A stretch of 44,989 nt of DNA from Thermoplasmata archaeon (GCA_015063165.1 SUSZ01000014.1:1-44989), one strand, 5' to 3'; numbered from the stretch's first letter, positions 1 through 8,727 are shown. Translations and numbers: made by a program. The notes: generated by a model not told the origin, from the letters alone.

Positions 1-127
1 CCATCGGTTATACCACAATGGCGGTATAGCTGTCCCGACGTTGATCGGGACATGGCCAGACATACGGGCACCTGGAGAAAGAGCATCAATCGAGGGATGT
101 ATACCATCAAAATCGGGAGTTAGAGTT
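1..127 (+). repeat. Terminal inverted repeat, left copy, with two hairpins
   Basis: This segment is the reverse complement of 44862-44988 with one mismatch (base 8). Inside it, bases 7-14 pair with 23-30 (8 bp, one G-T wobble) and bases 31-38 pair perfectly with 45-52 (8 bp, 6-base loop). Identity to the other copy stops sharply at base 127, just where the thiS promoter begins. The outer limit is not visible because the window ends inside the repeat. No transposase or other open frame explains it. It is probably the end of a multicopy element, and its identity is unknown. Confidence 0.9.
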
Positions 128-131
128 ATAA
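126..131 (+). promoter_or_regulatory. TATA box (box A) of the thiazole operon
   Basis: The TTATAA-like hexamer is centred about 26 bases before the ATG at 155, which is the spacing of an archaeal leaderless transcript. It straddles the inner edge of the terminal repeat. There is no room between it and the start codon for a riboswitch. Confidence 0.55.
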
Positions 132-154
132 TTCCTCTGTCCGTTCTCGGGCCG

Positions 155-355
155 ATGCCCAACGTCAAGATCAACGGAGAGGAGACGTCCGTGAACGACG
201 GAACGGTCTCGTCCTATCTTTCCTCGCATGGCTACGACATCTCGAAGACGGCCGTGCTTCTCAACGGAAAAGTCGTCTCCCGCGCCAATCTAGGGTCAAC
301 AGACCTCAAGGATGGGGATGTTCTGGAGATAGTTAGCTTCGTTGGGGGAGGATAA
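155..355 (+). CDS. thiS: Sulfur carrier protein ThiS
   Basis: This is a small beta-grasp ubiquitin-like protein of 66 residues that carries sulfur as a C-terminal thiocarboxylate to thiazole synthase. The family signs are the N-terminal VKINGEE strand, the VLLNGKVVSR segment, the DGDVLEIVSFVGGG tail and a glycine-rich end with the Gly-Gly that ThiF adenylates. I start it at ATG 155. A longer open frame from base 41 runs through the terminal repeat, and its extra 38 residues do not look like ThiS. No Shine-Dalgarno precedes ATG 155, but a TATA box about 26 bases upstream suggests a leaderless message. The stop overlaps the thiF start (TAATG), so the two are translationally coupled. Confidence 0.9.
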   Translation: MPNVKINGEETSVNDGTVSSYLSSHGYDISKTAVLLNGKVVSRANLGSTDLKDGDVLEIVSFVGGG

Positions 356-978
356 TGGCGGTGGATAATTCCAACTCCATCCATGCCCGGAGCCCTCCCG
401 GGGTGTACGAGGCCCTCCAAGAATCGGTCATAGGCATAGCCGGATGCGGAGGCCTGGGGTCGAACATAGCCGTGATGCTGGCCCGCTCGGGAGCAGGAAA
501 GCTGGTCATAGCGGACTTCGACAGGGTCGAGATGAGCAACCTCAACAGGCAGCAATACTTCCTCGACGACATCGGAAAGCCGAAGACGGAGGCTCTCGAA
601 GCCATCCTCCGTAGAATAGTGTCGGACATCGAGATAGAGGCGCATCAGGTCGTTCTGAACGAAGATAACATACCAGCGATCTTCGCAGGATGCGACATCG
701 TCTGCGAAGCTTTCGATTCTGCGGAATCCAAGACGATGCTCCTGAACACCGTCATGGAGAATCTTCCGAACAAACCTATCATATGTGGGAACGGCATGGG
801 TGGAACATCGGATCCGAGCCAGATGGCCGTCAGAAAGGTCGCCGGGAACGTGTACGTCTGCGGCGACGGGAAGAGCGGCATGGAGCTCGGCATATGCGCC
901 CCGCGCGTGACCATTTGCGCCGGGCTCATGGCGAACAAAGCGATACAGATCCTGCAAGGAAGGGACGAAGATGTCTGA
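355..978 (+). CDS. thiF: ThiS adenylyltransferase ThiF
   Basis: This E1-like enzyme activates the ThiS C-terminus with ATP. Its 207 residues match the short ThiF form common in Clostridia, not the longer MoeB/ThiF form. A Rossmann nucleotide loop GCGGLGSN lies at residues 30-37. The acidic residues and the NLNRQQYF segment that bind ATP and Mg lie near residues 55-70, and a CAPRV cysteine lies near the C-terminus. The start codon overlaps the thiS stop, and a GGAGG Shine-Dalgarno sits inside the end of thiS. It overlaps thiG by 8 bases. A MoaD-activating role is possible in principle, but the operon argues for thiazole synthesis. Confidence 0.9.
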   Translation: MAVDNSNSIHARSPPGVYEALQESVIGIAGCGGLGSNIAVMLARSGAGKLVIADFDRVEMSNLNRQQYFLDDIGKPKTEALEAILRRIVSDIEIEAHQVVLNEDNIPAIFAGCDIVCEAFDSAESKTMLLNTVMENLPNKPIICGNGMGGTSDPSQMAVRKVAGNVYVCGDGKSGMELGICAPRVTICAGLMANKAIQILQGRDEDV

Positions 979-1738
979 TGATCTCGTAATCGGCAAGAAA
1001 CGCTTCAAATCAAGATTCATACTCGGCTCAGGGAAGTTCTCCCTTGAGATGACCGACAAAGTCATTCGCAACGGAGGGGTGGAGATCGCCACCCTCGCCG
1101 TCCGCAGGGTGAACAAGGGCGGACAGGAGAACGTCCTGGACTACATGCCGAAGGGGGTCACCCTGCTCCCCAACACCTCCGGAGCCAGGAACGCGGAGGA
1201 GGCTCTGACCATAGCGCAGCTGGCCAGGGAGCTCGGATGCGGCGACATGATCAAGATCGAGATCGTCCGCGACACCAGGTACCTACTTCCTGACAACGCC
1301 GAGACGATAAAGGCAGTGAAGCTGCTCACCGATGACGGGTTCACCGCCATGCCTTACATGATGCCCGACCTCACGGCGGCCAGGGACATGGCCAGCGCCG
1401 GAGCGGCCGCCATCATGCCTCTCGCGGCGCCCATCGGAAGCAACAGGGGCCTTCTCACCAGGGATTTCATAAAGATGATGGTCGAGGAGATCGACCTCCC
1501 GATAATAGTCGACGCCGGGATCGGACGCCCCTCCCAGGCCTGCGAGTCCATGGAGATGGGCTGCGGAGCCGTCATGGCCAACACCGCCATAGCGACCGCA
1601 TCCGACGTCCCCGCGATGGCTACGGCGTTCAGGATGGCCATAGAAGCCGGAAGGATGGCTTATCTCTCGGGCCCCGGAAGGGTCCTGGAGGACAGAGGGG
1701 AGGCGTCGTCCCCGCTGACAGGGTTCCTGGGTGAGTGA
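971..1738 (+). CDS. thiG: Thiazole synthase ThiG
   Basis: ThiG condenses 1-deoxy-D-xylulose 5-phosphate, dehydroglycine and ThiS thiocarboxylate into the thiazole phosphate of thiamine. The 255-residue TIM barrel matches the family length. Lysine 95 in DMIKIEI fits the Schiff-base lysine. The phosphate-binding segments PLAAPIGSNRG, VDAGIGRPSQA and the late GCGAVMANTAIA are present. It overlaps thiF by 8 bases and runs to the thiH start. Most archaea make thiazole with Thi4, so a ThiG-based route in an archaeon suggests acquisition from bacteria. Confidence 0.93.
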   Translation: MSDDLVIGKKRFKSRFILGSGKFSLEMTDKVIRNGGVEIATLAVRRVNKGGQENVLDYMPKGVTLLPNTSGARNAEEALTIAQLARELGCGDMIKIEIVRDTRYLLPDNAETIKAVKLLTDDGFTAMPYMMPDLTAARDMASAGAAAIMPLAAPIGSNRGLLTRDFIKMMVEEIDLPIIVDAGIGRPSQACESMEMGCGAVMANTAIATASDVPAMATAFRMAIEAGRMAYLSGPGRVLEDRGEASSPLTGFLGE

Positions 1739-1739
1739 C

Positions 1740-2903
1740 ATGCCGTTCAGGGCGCCCACCGACGCCTGCGACTACATGCCGCACATGGAGAACATAGGAA
1801 CGGACATCCTCGAGAGGGTCCTCGAAGCCGACAAAGGGTATTCTCCCGATTCCTATACCGAGGCTGATGTCAAGAGGGCGCTGGCGAAGGACAGGCTCGA
1901 GCCGTACGACTTCGGAGCCCTGCTCTCCCCCGCTGCCGTTCCGTTCTTAGAGGATATCGCCAAGAAGGCCAGACAGGTCACCAGGGACCATTTCGGCAAC
2001 GCCGTGACCATGTTCACCCCGATCTACACCTCCAATTACTGCGAGAACCGCTGCAGGTACTGCGGGTTCAACCGCGACAACGACATCCAGAGGGCCCGTC
2101 TCACGGAGGAGGAGGTGGACAAGGAGATGGCCAGCATCGCCGCCACCGGCCTCACGGACATCCTCATCCTGACCGGGGAATCCCGCAAGCACTCCGACCT
2201 GCAATACATCGGGATGTGCGTGAAGAAGGCCTCGAAGTACTTCACCAGCATCAGCATGGAGGTCTATCCCGTCAACTCCGACGAGTACAGGTACCTCCAC
2301 GAGTGCGGGGCGGACTACGTCATCGTGTTCCAGGAGACCTACGACCCCCTCACATACGCCACATTCCACGCAGGAGGGCCGAAGAGGATCATGTCCTACA
2401 GATTCAACGCCCAGGAAAGGGCCATCCGCGGAGGCATGAGAGGAGTCGGATTCGCGGCGCTTCTTGGACTCAGGGACGACTGGAGGAGGGACGCGTTCTG
2501 CTGCGGAATGCATGCGTATCTGCTGCAGAGGAAGTACCCCCACGCCGAGATAGCGTTCTCCCTGCCCCGCCTGAGGCCCACCAACGCCCACAAGGAGGAC
2601 GACGTGAAGGTCTCGGAGAAGGACCTCCTGCAGGTCGCCATGGCCTACAGGCTCTTCATGCCGTTCGCTTCCGAGACCATATCCACCCGCGAGCTGCCCA
2701 GGTTCAGGGACGGGATCGTCAACATCTGCGCCACCAAGATCTCCGCCGGGTCTTCCGTCGAGATCGGAGGCCACAGCGACGTCGAGGACAAGGGGGACGG
2801 ACAGTTCGAGCTCTCCGACACCAGAAACGTCCAGCAGGTGAGGGAAGCGCTGGTGAGGCAGGGCCTCCAGCCGGTGTTCAACGACTACGTGAGGTCCGAC
2901 TGA
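1740..2903 (+). CDS. thiH: 2-iminoacetate synthase ThiH (radical SAM)
   Basis: This radical SAM enzyme splits tyrosine into p-cresol and dehydroglycine for ThiG in anaerobes. A CX3CX2C cluster (CENRCRYC) lies near residues 101-108 counted from ATG 1740. It is followed by SAM-barrel segments LILTGES and SMEVYPVN and the family motif IAFSLPRLRPTNAH. The protein has about 387 residues, close to the usual length. An in-frame GTG at 1731 would overlap thiG by 8 bases. I prefer ATG 1740 because a GGGTGAG stretch lies just before it. The stop overlaps the next gene as TGATG. Use of ThiH and not the oxygen-requiring ThiO fits an anaerobe. Confidence 0.9.
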   Translation: MPFRAPTDACDYMPHMENIGTDILERVLEADKGYSPDSYTEADVKRALAKDRLEPYDFGALLSPAAVPFLEDIAKKARQVTRDHFGNAVTMFTPIYTSNYCENRCRYCGFNRDNDIQRARLTEEEVDKEMASIAATGLTDILILTGESRKHSDLQYIGMCVKKASKYFTSISMEVYPVNSDEYRYLHECGADYVIVFQETYDPLTYATFHAGGPKRIMSYRFNAQERAIRGGMRGVGFAALLGLRDDWRRDAFCCGMHAYLLQRKYPHAEIAFSLPRLRPTNAHKEDDVKVSEKDLLQVAMAYRLFMPFASETISTRELPRFRDGIVNICATKISAGSSVEIGGHSDVEDKGDGQFELSDTRNVQQVREALVRQGLQPVFNDYVRSD

Positions 2904-3496
2904 TGGACATCGTGTCCGTCACCGACCGCAGGAACAGCCTCCGTCCTCTCGAGGAACAGGTGGAGCTGGTCTGCGAGGCGGGGGCGGACATGGTTGTCCT
3001 CAGGGAGAAGGACCTGCCGTTGGACGACTACAGGAACCTGGCCAGAAGGATCAAGGGCATATGCGACTCCCGCGGGACCGAGTTCTGCGTCAACCTTCAT
3101 TCTTCGGTCGCGAAGGAGCTCGATTCCACGCTTTGGATTCCTTTCGACCTGTTCGTCGCCGAAGAACGCTCCGCTAGACGTACAGGCGTCTCGATCCACT
3201 CCGTGGAAGAGGGCATCCAGGCCTCCGATGGAGGAGCAGACTTCGTCGTGTACGGGAACGTGTACGAGACCTCCTGCAAGCCTGGAAAAGCGGCGAGAGG
3301 ACTTAACGATGTGAGGATGCTGGCCAACCTGCTGGACATCCCTGTGTACGCCATCGGCGGGATCTCGCCTGGCAACATCAGGGAGGTCATGCTCAGCGGT
3401 GCCTCGGGGGCATGCCTGATGTCAGGACTCATGGCCTCGAAAGACCCGGCAGAGGTCGTGTCCAGATGCAGATCGGCATGCCAGTCTCGTCAGTGA
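2903..3496 (+). CDS. tenI: ThiE/TenI family protein, probably TenI thiazole tautomerase
   Basis: This TIM-barrel protein of 197 residues closes the thiazole operon. The segments VVLREKDL, SIHSVEEGIQA, FVVYGNVYETSCKPG and VYAIGGISPGN resemble Bacillus TenI, the thiazole tautomerase that aromatises the ThiG product. The stretch around YETSCKPG is TenI-like and lacks the TT(K)-type pyrophosphate loop expected in thiamine phosphate synthase ThiE. A ThiE annotation from sequence search is likely and cannot be fully excluded. The start overlaps the thiH stop (TGATG). If this is TenI, the true ThiE must be elsewhere in the genome. Confidence 0.75.
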   Translation: MDIVSVTDRRNSLRPLEEQVELVCEAGADMVVLREKDLPLDDYRNLARRIKGICDSRGTEFCVNLHSSVAKELDSTLWIPFDLFVAEERSARRTGVSIHSVEEGIQASDGGADFVVYGNVYETSCKPGKAARGLNDVRMLANLLDIPVYAIGGISPGNIREVMLSGASGACLMSGLMASKDPAEVVSRCRSACQSRQ

Positions 3497-3506
3497 TCAG
3501 ATAGAC

Positions 3507-3513
3507 TTAAATA
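3507..3513 (+). promoter_or_regulatory. TATA box of tRNA-Gly
   Basis: An AT-rich TTAAATA element lies about 30 bases before the tRNA-Gly 5' end, consistent with archaeal box A. Confidence 0.5.
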
Positions 3514-3539
3514 CAAATTCAGCAGTCGGGATGTTCAAG

Positions 3540-3612
3540 GCAACTGTGATCTAGCTGGTTAGGATCTGAGCCTTCCAAGCTCATTGCCCGGGTTCGAATC
3601 CCGGCGGTTGCA
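3540..3612 (+). tRNA. tRNA-Gly (anticodon UCC)
   Basis: A full cloverleaf can be folded by eye. The 7-bp acceptor pairs GCAACTG with CGGTTGC (one G-T). The D arm has a GG in its loop. The anticodon stem TGAGC/GCTCA holds loop CTTCCAA, giving anticodon TCC, and the T arm is CCGGG-TTCGAAT-CCCGG. The discriminator base is A. No CCA is encoded and no intron is seen. Confidence 0.95.
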
Positions 3613-3618
3613 CTCATC

Positions 3619-3626
3619 TTTTTTTT
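3619..3626 (+). terminator. T-tract terminator after tRNA-Gly
   Basis: A run of eight T residues starts seven bases after the tRNA, which is a typical archaeal terminator. Confidence 0.7.
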
Positions 3627-3679
3627 CAATTCTCATCTCGTGGGTCTTTCCATCGATTCCTTCGGCTTTCTGACTCGGG

Positions 3680-6600
3680 TCACCTGTCCGAAAGATCCTC
3701 CAATATCTCCTCGGCTTCGGAGTACATCCTATCGAGAAACTCTTTGTAATCGTCCGAAGCGTCCCACAGCCTGCGCTTTATGGCTTCGTTCAGCGTCTCG
3801 AGGATGTTCATCATGGAATACGGGTTGACATCCTCCATCCATTCGCGGACCATGTCGTCCTTGAGATAGGTGTCCACCAGGCTTTCGTACATCCACCCCT
3901 CGACGATATCGGACGTCGCTCCCCAAGCCATCGTATACTCTGTGATCTTGGCCATCTCCGCCGCGCCCTGGTACCCGTGCTCCATCAGGCCCTTGTTGAA
4001 CTTCGGGTTCGTGACCTTGGACCTGAACAGGAAGCGCAGCTCCTCCTGGGTGCTGCGGATCTTGACCTTCTTGGGATCGGAATTGTCCCCCATATAGGTG
4101 GCCGCATCCTCTCTCCCGTAGGTGCGGACGAAGGCGTTCATCCCTCCCAGGTACTGGTACACGTCGTCTATGTCCAGCATGTCGAATTCTCTCGAAGGAG
4201 CGTTCTTGATCGTGGCCGTGACCTTGCTGAAACGCCTGACGAACTCCTTCTTCATCGGGACTCCGTATCTTCCCTTCGAATAGCCGAAGCTGCTGAGGCC
4301 CGCATACATGTCGGCCAGGTCCTTCGTCTCGTCCCATCTGCCGGATTCTATCAGCCTTCCCACGCCGTTCCCGTAGGTTCCGAGGGCTTCCCCGAATATC
4401 CTGACGGAGTTCCTTCTCCGAGCCTCGTCGTGGCCCAGCCCGGCGATCATGTCGTCCCTGATGTCCTTCCGGAGGTTGGCGGCCAAGGCATTCTCCTCGT
4501 CGGTCTCGTCCAGATCGGCTACCATCTGTATGGCCTGGTCGAGAAGGTCTATTGTGGCGGGGAAAGTGTCCCTGAACAGCCCTGTGATGTTCAGCGTGAC
4601 GTCCACGCGGGGTCTGCCCAGCTCCTTCACCGGCACTACCTCCAGGTCGACGACCTGTCCTCCGGCCTTGGACCACACCGGCTTCACACCCAGCAGCCAG
4701 AGGACGTAAGCGGCGTCGTCTCCGCCGGTGGTCATCATGTCCGTGGCCCAGATCACGATCCCGATCTCCCTCGGATACTCGCCCTTGTCGGAAACATACC
4801 TCTCAATCATCTGGTCGGCCATCTTCCTGCCGATCTCCCATGACGTCTTAGTGGATACCTGGTCCGGATCCAGCGAATAGAAGTTCCTTCCCATGGGCAG
4901 AATGTCGGCGTTCCCGCGGGTGGGGGAGCCGGAAGGCCCTGGTATGACGTACCTGCCGTCGGCTCCGTCCATCATGTGGTCGAGCTCGTACGTCATCCTC
5001 CGCATGTTGGGGACTATGTAGTCGCAGGTGAACTTGATGGATCTGGCCAGCTCGTCGGATACGGAGCCGTACCTCTCCCGGACGTATCCTATCGTCCTCT
5101 CCGCTGAATAGTCTAGCTCGGTCCTCATCGACTCGATCAGAGCACGCTCCTCGGAGTCGATCCTGCTCACTATGGACGAATTGAGCTCCCCGTCCTTCCC
5201 GAACTGGGACGGATTGTCTATGGCGTCCTGCAGGTCCACCCCCATATTGGCTGCGAAAGCGTCCCTCAGAGACCTGATCTGGCCGTTGTCCAGCCTTGTC
5301 AGGGAGTACACCATCTCGTCGAAATGGTGGCCCGCCGGCGGCCTGCCGATGATGTGGAGGTCGGACCTGACCAGAACCTCCTCTATCTCCTCCAGATATT
5401 CGTGCAGAGGGATGATGTACCTCTCGAACCCCTCCGGCCCAGGGTCGTCGTCCCCGTCTATGCCTAGATCCTTGAGGACGTTGTTCCTCTTGACAGCATC
5501 ATAGATCTGCGTTACCAGGCCCTCCTTCATCGCCTTGGACGAGCCGCCTTGGAATTTGAAATAGTCCTGCAGCTGGACGCCGATCTCCTGGATATAGCCG
5601 TACGAATCCCCTCTGGCCATGGTCGGCGGCATGTGGCCTATCAGGACAGACTCGGACCTCCTCTTGGCCTGAACCCCCTCGCCGGGATCGTTCACGGTGT
5701 ACGGGTACAGGTTAGGGACAGCGTCCAGGACGTAGTCCGGGTTGCATTTGTTGGAAAGGCCCACGTTCAATCCAGGAAGCCATTCCAGGGTGCCATGGGT
5801 GCCCATGTGGAATATCATGTCCGCCTTGAAGACGTCCCTTATCCACCAGTAGTAGGCGTTGTACTGGTGCTGAGTGAACAGAAGGGGGTCGTGGACGTTC
5901 TGCTCCATGTTCTCCGCCCAGCCCCTCATGGGCTGATAGCAGACGAACACGTTGCCCTTGAGCAGTCCAGGGATTATGATCTTCCCGCGATCGGTCATGA
6001 TCTCGCCTGCCGGAGTCCCCCAGGAGGATTCGGTCATGGAACGGTCCCATTCCGGGATCCGGGAGTACTGCGCTTCGTAGTCCTTCTTCTCGACCAGGTC
6101 CGCGGCCTTCTCGACGATGGATGCCGTGGACTGGTTGTCCAGGTCGTTCGTGATGTTGTCCAGGATCTCCTCCATGAGCGCGCGTCCGTCGACCGGACAG
6201 TCCGTCACCTTGTATCCTAGATCCTTCATCCTGACAAGTATGTCCGATACGCTCTCGGTGGTGTCCAGACCTGCCGCGGCGCCGATCATGCCAGAGTTGG
6301 GCCGGGACTGCCACATCATTATCGCGACCCTCCTCTCGGATACGGGCTTCCTCCTGATGCTCCCCCAGGCTCTGGCCAGACGGCACAGGTGGTCCGTTCT
6401 TTCCGGCAGTGGCAGGGATTTCTTTGGATTGTCCTTCTCGGAATACGATATGGGGACGCCCAGTACGTTCCCGTCAAGCTCAGGATATATGACGTTGGAC
6501 ATGAAATCGGCCTTGTTCATGCCGACCTTCTCGGTCTCGAAGTCCAGGAAGGTCCCATAGTAGGCCATGGCGAAGATCACCGGAACGTCGATGAGCCTGC

Positions 6601-7435
6601 GGAAGCAGCTCTCCTCGTCGATATTGGGGATGTTGCCGTCCGCACGGTTGATGTTGGCATAGCCGGTGAGAGAGATTATGACGTCCACGACAGGGCGGCC
6701 GTCCAGCTTGAAGTAAGTGCGGAACAGCTTCTCGGTCCCTCCTGGCTCCCTCATGATGTCGAAGGAGCAGGCGATCGGAACGGTTTGCATCCCCATGGCC
6801 TGGAGACGCTCGATGAGGTAGTCTATGGACCCGGTGTTCCCGTAGACCAGCTGCGCGTTGGGGAAGATAAGCCCGACTGTTATCCTGTCCGGATCCAGCG
6901 AACGGAGATGGTCCTGAGGCTCGAAGCGCTCCTGCCCGTTCAGATAGAGGGAATGAAGAGGATGCGTGACAGGAGGGCCCGGTTCCCTGTCAGTATAGCC
7001 GAAATGCCATGCCAACCACCATATGAATAGAAAATCATTCTCGGGAGACTTGTAGAGATTGTATCTTTCCATGTCCTTGAGCTCGGTCTCCGAGCCGGAG
7101 AACAGGTCGGAGGTCATCATATCCACGTCCAGGCTGCCGGAGACCGGAGCCACGAACGCTTTCGTCCTTCTGAGGACTTCCGAGTAGCGGTCGAACCTCT
7201 TGAACTTCCACGGATCCCCCATGCACCTGATGTACACGATGTCGGATCCCATGGTGCGATCGCACAGCTCCGCGTAGACACTGGGGTCGGACTCGCATTC
7301 CTCTTTGGTGTACCCCTTGTAATCTATCCTGATTCCGAGCTCCTTCTCGACTTCGGAGCAAGATTCTCCGAACTGCTTCGGAGGCGTGATCATCACGGAG
7401 AGGAATGTCAGCTTGATGGTCTTCCCTTCGGACAT
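3680..7435 (-). CDS. cobN: Cobaltochelatase CobN / Mg-chelatase H family protein
   Basis: This 1251-residue protein belongs to the CobN/BchH large chelatase subunit family, which inserts cobalt (or magnesium) into a tetrapyrrole with ATP-driven partner subunits. The clearest motif is MIFHMGTHGTLEWLPG near residues 535-550, the conserved histidine-rich core of the family. Further conserved blocks are MMWQSRPNSGMIG near residue 370 and IVIWATDMMTTGGDD near residue 895. The length is normal. Transcription is divergent from a CbiZ gene, with an AT-rich box at about 7465-7474 as the likely TATA. No CobS/CobT or ChlI/ChlD partner lies in this window. CobN in an anaerobic archaeon could serve corrinoid synthesis or another metal-tetrapyrrole, and the neighbours favour corrinoids. 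Confidence 0.88.
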   Translation of the reverse strand: MSEGKTIKLTFLSVMITPPKQFGESCSEVEKELGIRIDYKGYTKEECESDPSVYAELCDRTMGSDIVYIRCMGDPWKFKRFDRYSEVLRRTKAFVAPVSGSLDVDMMTSDLFSGSETELKDMERYNLYKSPENDFLFIWWLAWHFGYTDREPGPPVTHPLHSLYLNGQERFEPQDHLRSLDPDRITVGLIFPNAQLVYGNTGSIDYLIERLQAMGMQTVPIACSFDIMREPGGTEKLFRTYFKLDGRPVVDVIISLTGYANINRADGNIPNIDEESCFRRLIDVPVIFAMAYYGTFLDFETEKVGMNKADFMSNVIYPELDGNVLGVPISYSEKDNPKKSLPLPERTDHLCRLARAWGSIRRKPVSERRVAIMMWQSRPNSGMIGAAAGLDTTESVSDILVRMKDLGYKVTDCPVDGRALMEEILDNITNDLDNQSTASIVEKAADLVEKKDYEAQYSRIPEWDRSMTESSWGTPAGEIMTDRGKIIIPGLLKGNVFVCYQPMRGWAENMEQNVHDPLLFTQHQYNAYYWWIRDVFKADMIFHMGTHGTLEWLPGLNVGLSNKCNPDYVLDAVPNLYPYTVNDPGEGVQAKRRSESVLIGHMPPTMARGDSYGYIQEIGVQLQDYFKFQGGSSKAMKEGLVTQIYDAVKRNNVLKDLGIDGDDDPGPEGFERYIIPLHEYLEEIEEVLVRSDLHIIGRPPAGHHFDEMVYSLTRLDNGQIRSLRDAFAANMGVDLQDAIDNPSQFGKDGELNSSIVSRIDSEERALIESMRTELDYSAERTIGYVRERYGSVSDELARSIKFTCDYIVPNMRRMTYELDHMMDGADGRYVIPGPSGSPTRGNADILPMGRNFYSLDPDQVSTKTSWEIGRKMADQMIERYVSDKGEYPREIGIVIWATDMMTTGGDDAAYVLWLLGVKPVWSKAGGQVVDLEVVPVKELGRPRVDVTLNITGLFRDTFPATIDLLDQAIQMVADLDETDEENALAANLRKDIRDDMIAGLGHDEARRRNSVRIFGEALGTYGNGVGRLIESGRWDETKDLADMYAGLSSFGYSKGRYGVPMKKEFVRRFSKVTATIKNAPSREFDMLDIDDVYQYLGGMNAFVRTYGREDAATYMGDNSDPKKVKIRSTQEELRFLFRSKVTNPKFNKGLMEHGYQGAAEMAKITEYTMAWGATSDIVEGWMYESLVDTYLKDDMVREWMEDVNPYSMMNILETLNEAIKRRLWDASDDYKEFLDRMYSEAEEILEDLSDR

Positions 7436-7515
7436 GTCGCAACCCTATCGTGCGTTAAACCTGTATTAAAACTAAAAAACGTTTTCAATAGTCGGTAGAC
7501 TATACATCCAGCATA

Positions 7516-8727
7516 ATGGCCTTTAACCATGCGGCGATGGTCCGAATGCTGCAAAATCGAGGGATCTGGATGGATTTCACCTGGGAAGACATACTCTGCG
7601 AAGAGCCCATAGACGAAAGGCGCAAGGTAGCGGACATGTGCTGCGACATAGAGGTCTTCAGGCAGTGCAGGTCCCTCATTCTGATCCCGCATTCAGAGGT
7701 AAGGGTCCTGACCGGAGCGAGCCGTGAGCACTCGTTCGTCCAGAACCCCCAGGCCATAACGAACAACAGCAGCATAGGCTCGCGCGTGGAGATGAGCCTG
7801 ATGGGGAAGAAGCTCAACGTCAACGACGCCTACACCGATGAGATGCAGCGCCGCATCGGGCTGGATGCCGAGCGCACAGTCGCTTTCGGAACGGCCGCGC
7901 ACATGGATAACGCCGCCGTCACGAACCTCTTATCGAAAGGAGGCGTGAAGGTCTCGGCAGCGGTCACGGGCGGGATTAGAGGGAACGGAGGAAGGGCGGG
8001 GGATCCGGCCTCCTTCGATGAGGCGAAGAGATATGCGGAGAGACCTGGCACTATAGTGATACTTCTGGCGATAGACGCCGACATCCCTGACGGCACCATG
8101 TTCCAGGCGATGCTCACCGCGACCCAGAGCAAGAGCTGCGTGATCCAGGAGCTGATGGCCAAGAGCCTCTACAGCAACCGCGTGGCCACTGGCTCCGGAA
8201 CCGACCAGGTGGCGGTGATCTGCAGGACAGGCTCCGGAAAGGAGATAACCGACTGCGGAGCGGCTTCTGATGTCGGGATCGCGATAGCCAGATGCGTCCG
8301 CGAATCGCTGTTCAAGACCTTCGACCTCCAGTCCGGCATGGACATGGAAGCGCAGAGCGACCCGTTCGTGATGCTATCTCGGTTCGGCATGACGCCGTCT
8401 TCCATCCATAACGAGATACGCTTCCCGTGCACCATGGCTTCGCTCATCCAGGCAGAAGCGGAGCTACATAAGGACAAGAAGGTCGCCGCAGGGGTGTCGG
8501 CCGTTCTGAGGATAGCCGACGACGTCAACCTGGGGATCATGGAGCCCGCGAAGGGAGTCGAGATCGCTTCCAGGATGATCATGGGCACGCTCCTGGAACC
8601 CGAAGACGTGGACCCTGTCATAAGGAAGGTACTGACGTACGAAGAGACCGTGCCCGGGCTTCTGAGCATGACCATGGCGCTGCTGTTACGGAAGCGCGCG
8701 CTCGAGATCATGGAGGCGGGACAATGA
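7516..8727 (+). CDS. cbiZ: Adenosylcobinamide amidohydrolase CbiZ
   Basis: CbiZ removes the aminopropanol side chain of salvaged adenosylcobinamide so that corrinoids can be rebuilt with the cell's own lower ligand. The protein has 403 residues. The family core runs from about residue 150: VSAAVTGGIRGNGGRAGD, GTIVILLAIDADIPDG, an ATQSK helix, then VATGSGTDQVAVI near residue 225. The N-terminal part (LILIPHSEVRVLTGAS, then ITNNSSIGSRVEM) also fits. Its start is unsure. ATG 7516 is the longest, but a TATA-like ACTATAC at 7499-7505 would place transcription near 7528, favouring ATG 7537. It overlaps the second cbiZ-like gene by 4 bases (ATGA). Confidence 0.8.
   Translation: MAFNHAAMVRMLQNRGIWMDFTWEDILCEEPIDERRKVADMCCDIEVFRQCRSLILIPHSEVRVLTGASREHSFVQNPQAITNNSSIGSRVEMSLMGKKLNVNDAYTDEMQRRIGLDAERTVAFGTAAHMDNAAVTNLLSKGGVKVSAAVTGGIRGNGGRAGDPASFDEAKRYAERPGTIVILLAIDADIPDGTMFQAMLTATQSKSCVIQELMAKSLYSNRVATGSGTDQVAVICRTGSGKEITDCGAASDVGIAIARCVRESLFKTFDLQSGMDMEAQSDPFVMLSRFGMTPSSIHNEIRFPCTMASLIQAEAELHKDKKVAAGVSAVLRIADDVNLGIMEPAKGVEIASRMIMGTLLEPEDVDPVIRKVLTYEETVPGLLSMTMALLLRKRALEIMEAGQ

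Noticed and set aside
1-154. TPP riboswitch or other leader before thiS
   Set aside because: The TATA box is only 26 bases before the start codon, leaving no leader. The hairpins there belong to the terminal repeat and lie upstream of the promoter.
3680-7435. CobN as a magnesium chelatase for chlorophyll
   Set aside because: No other chlorophyll genes are present and the divergent neighbours are corrinoid-salvage enzymes.
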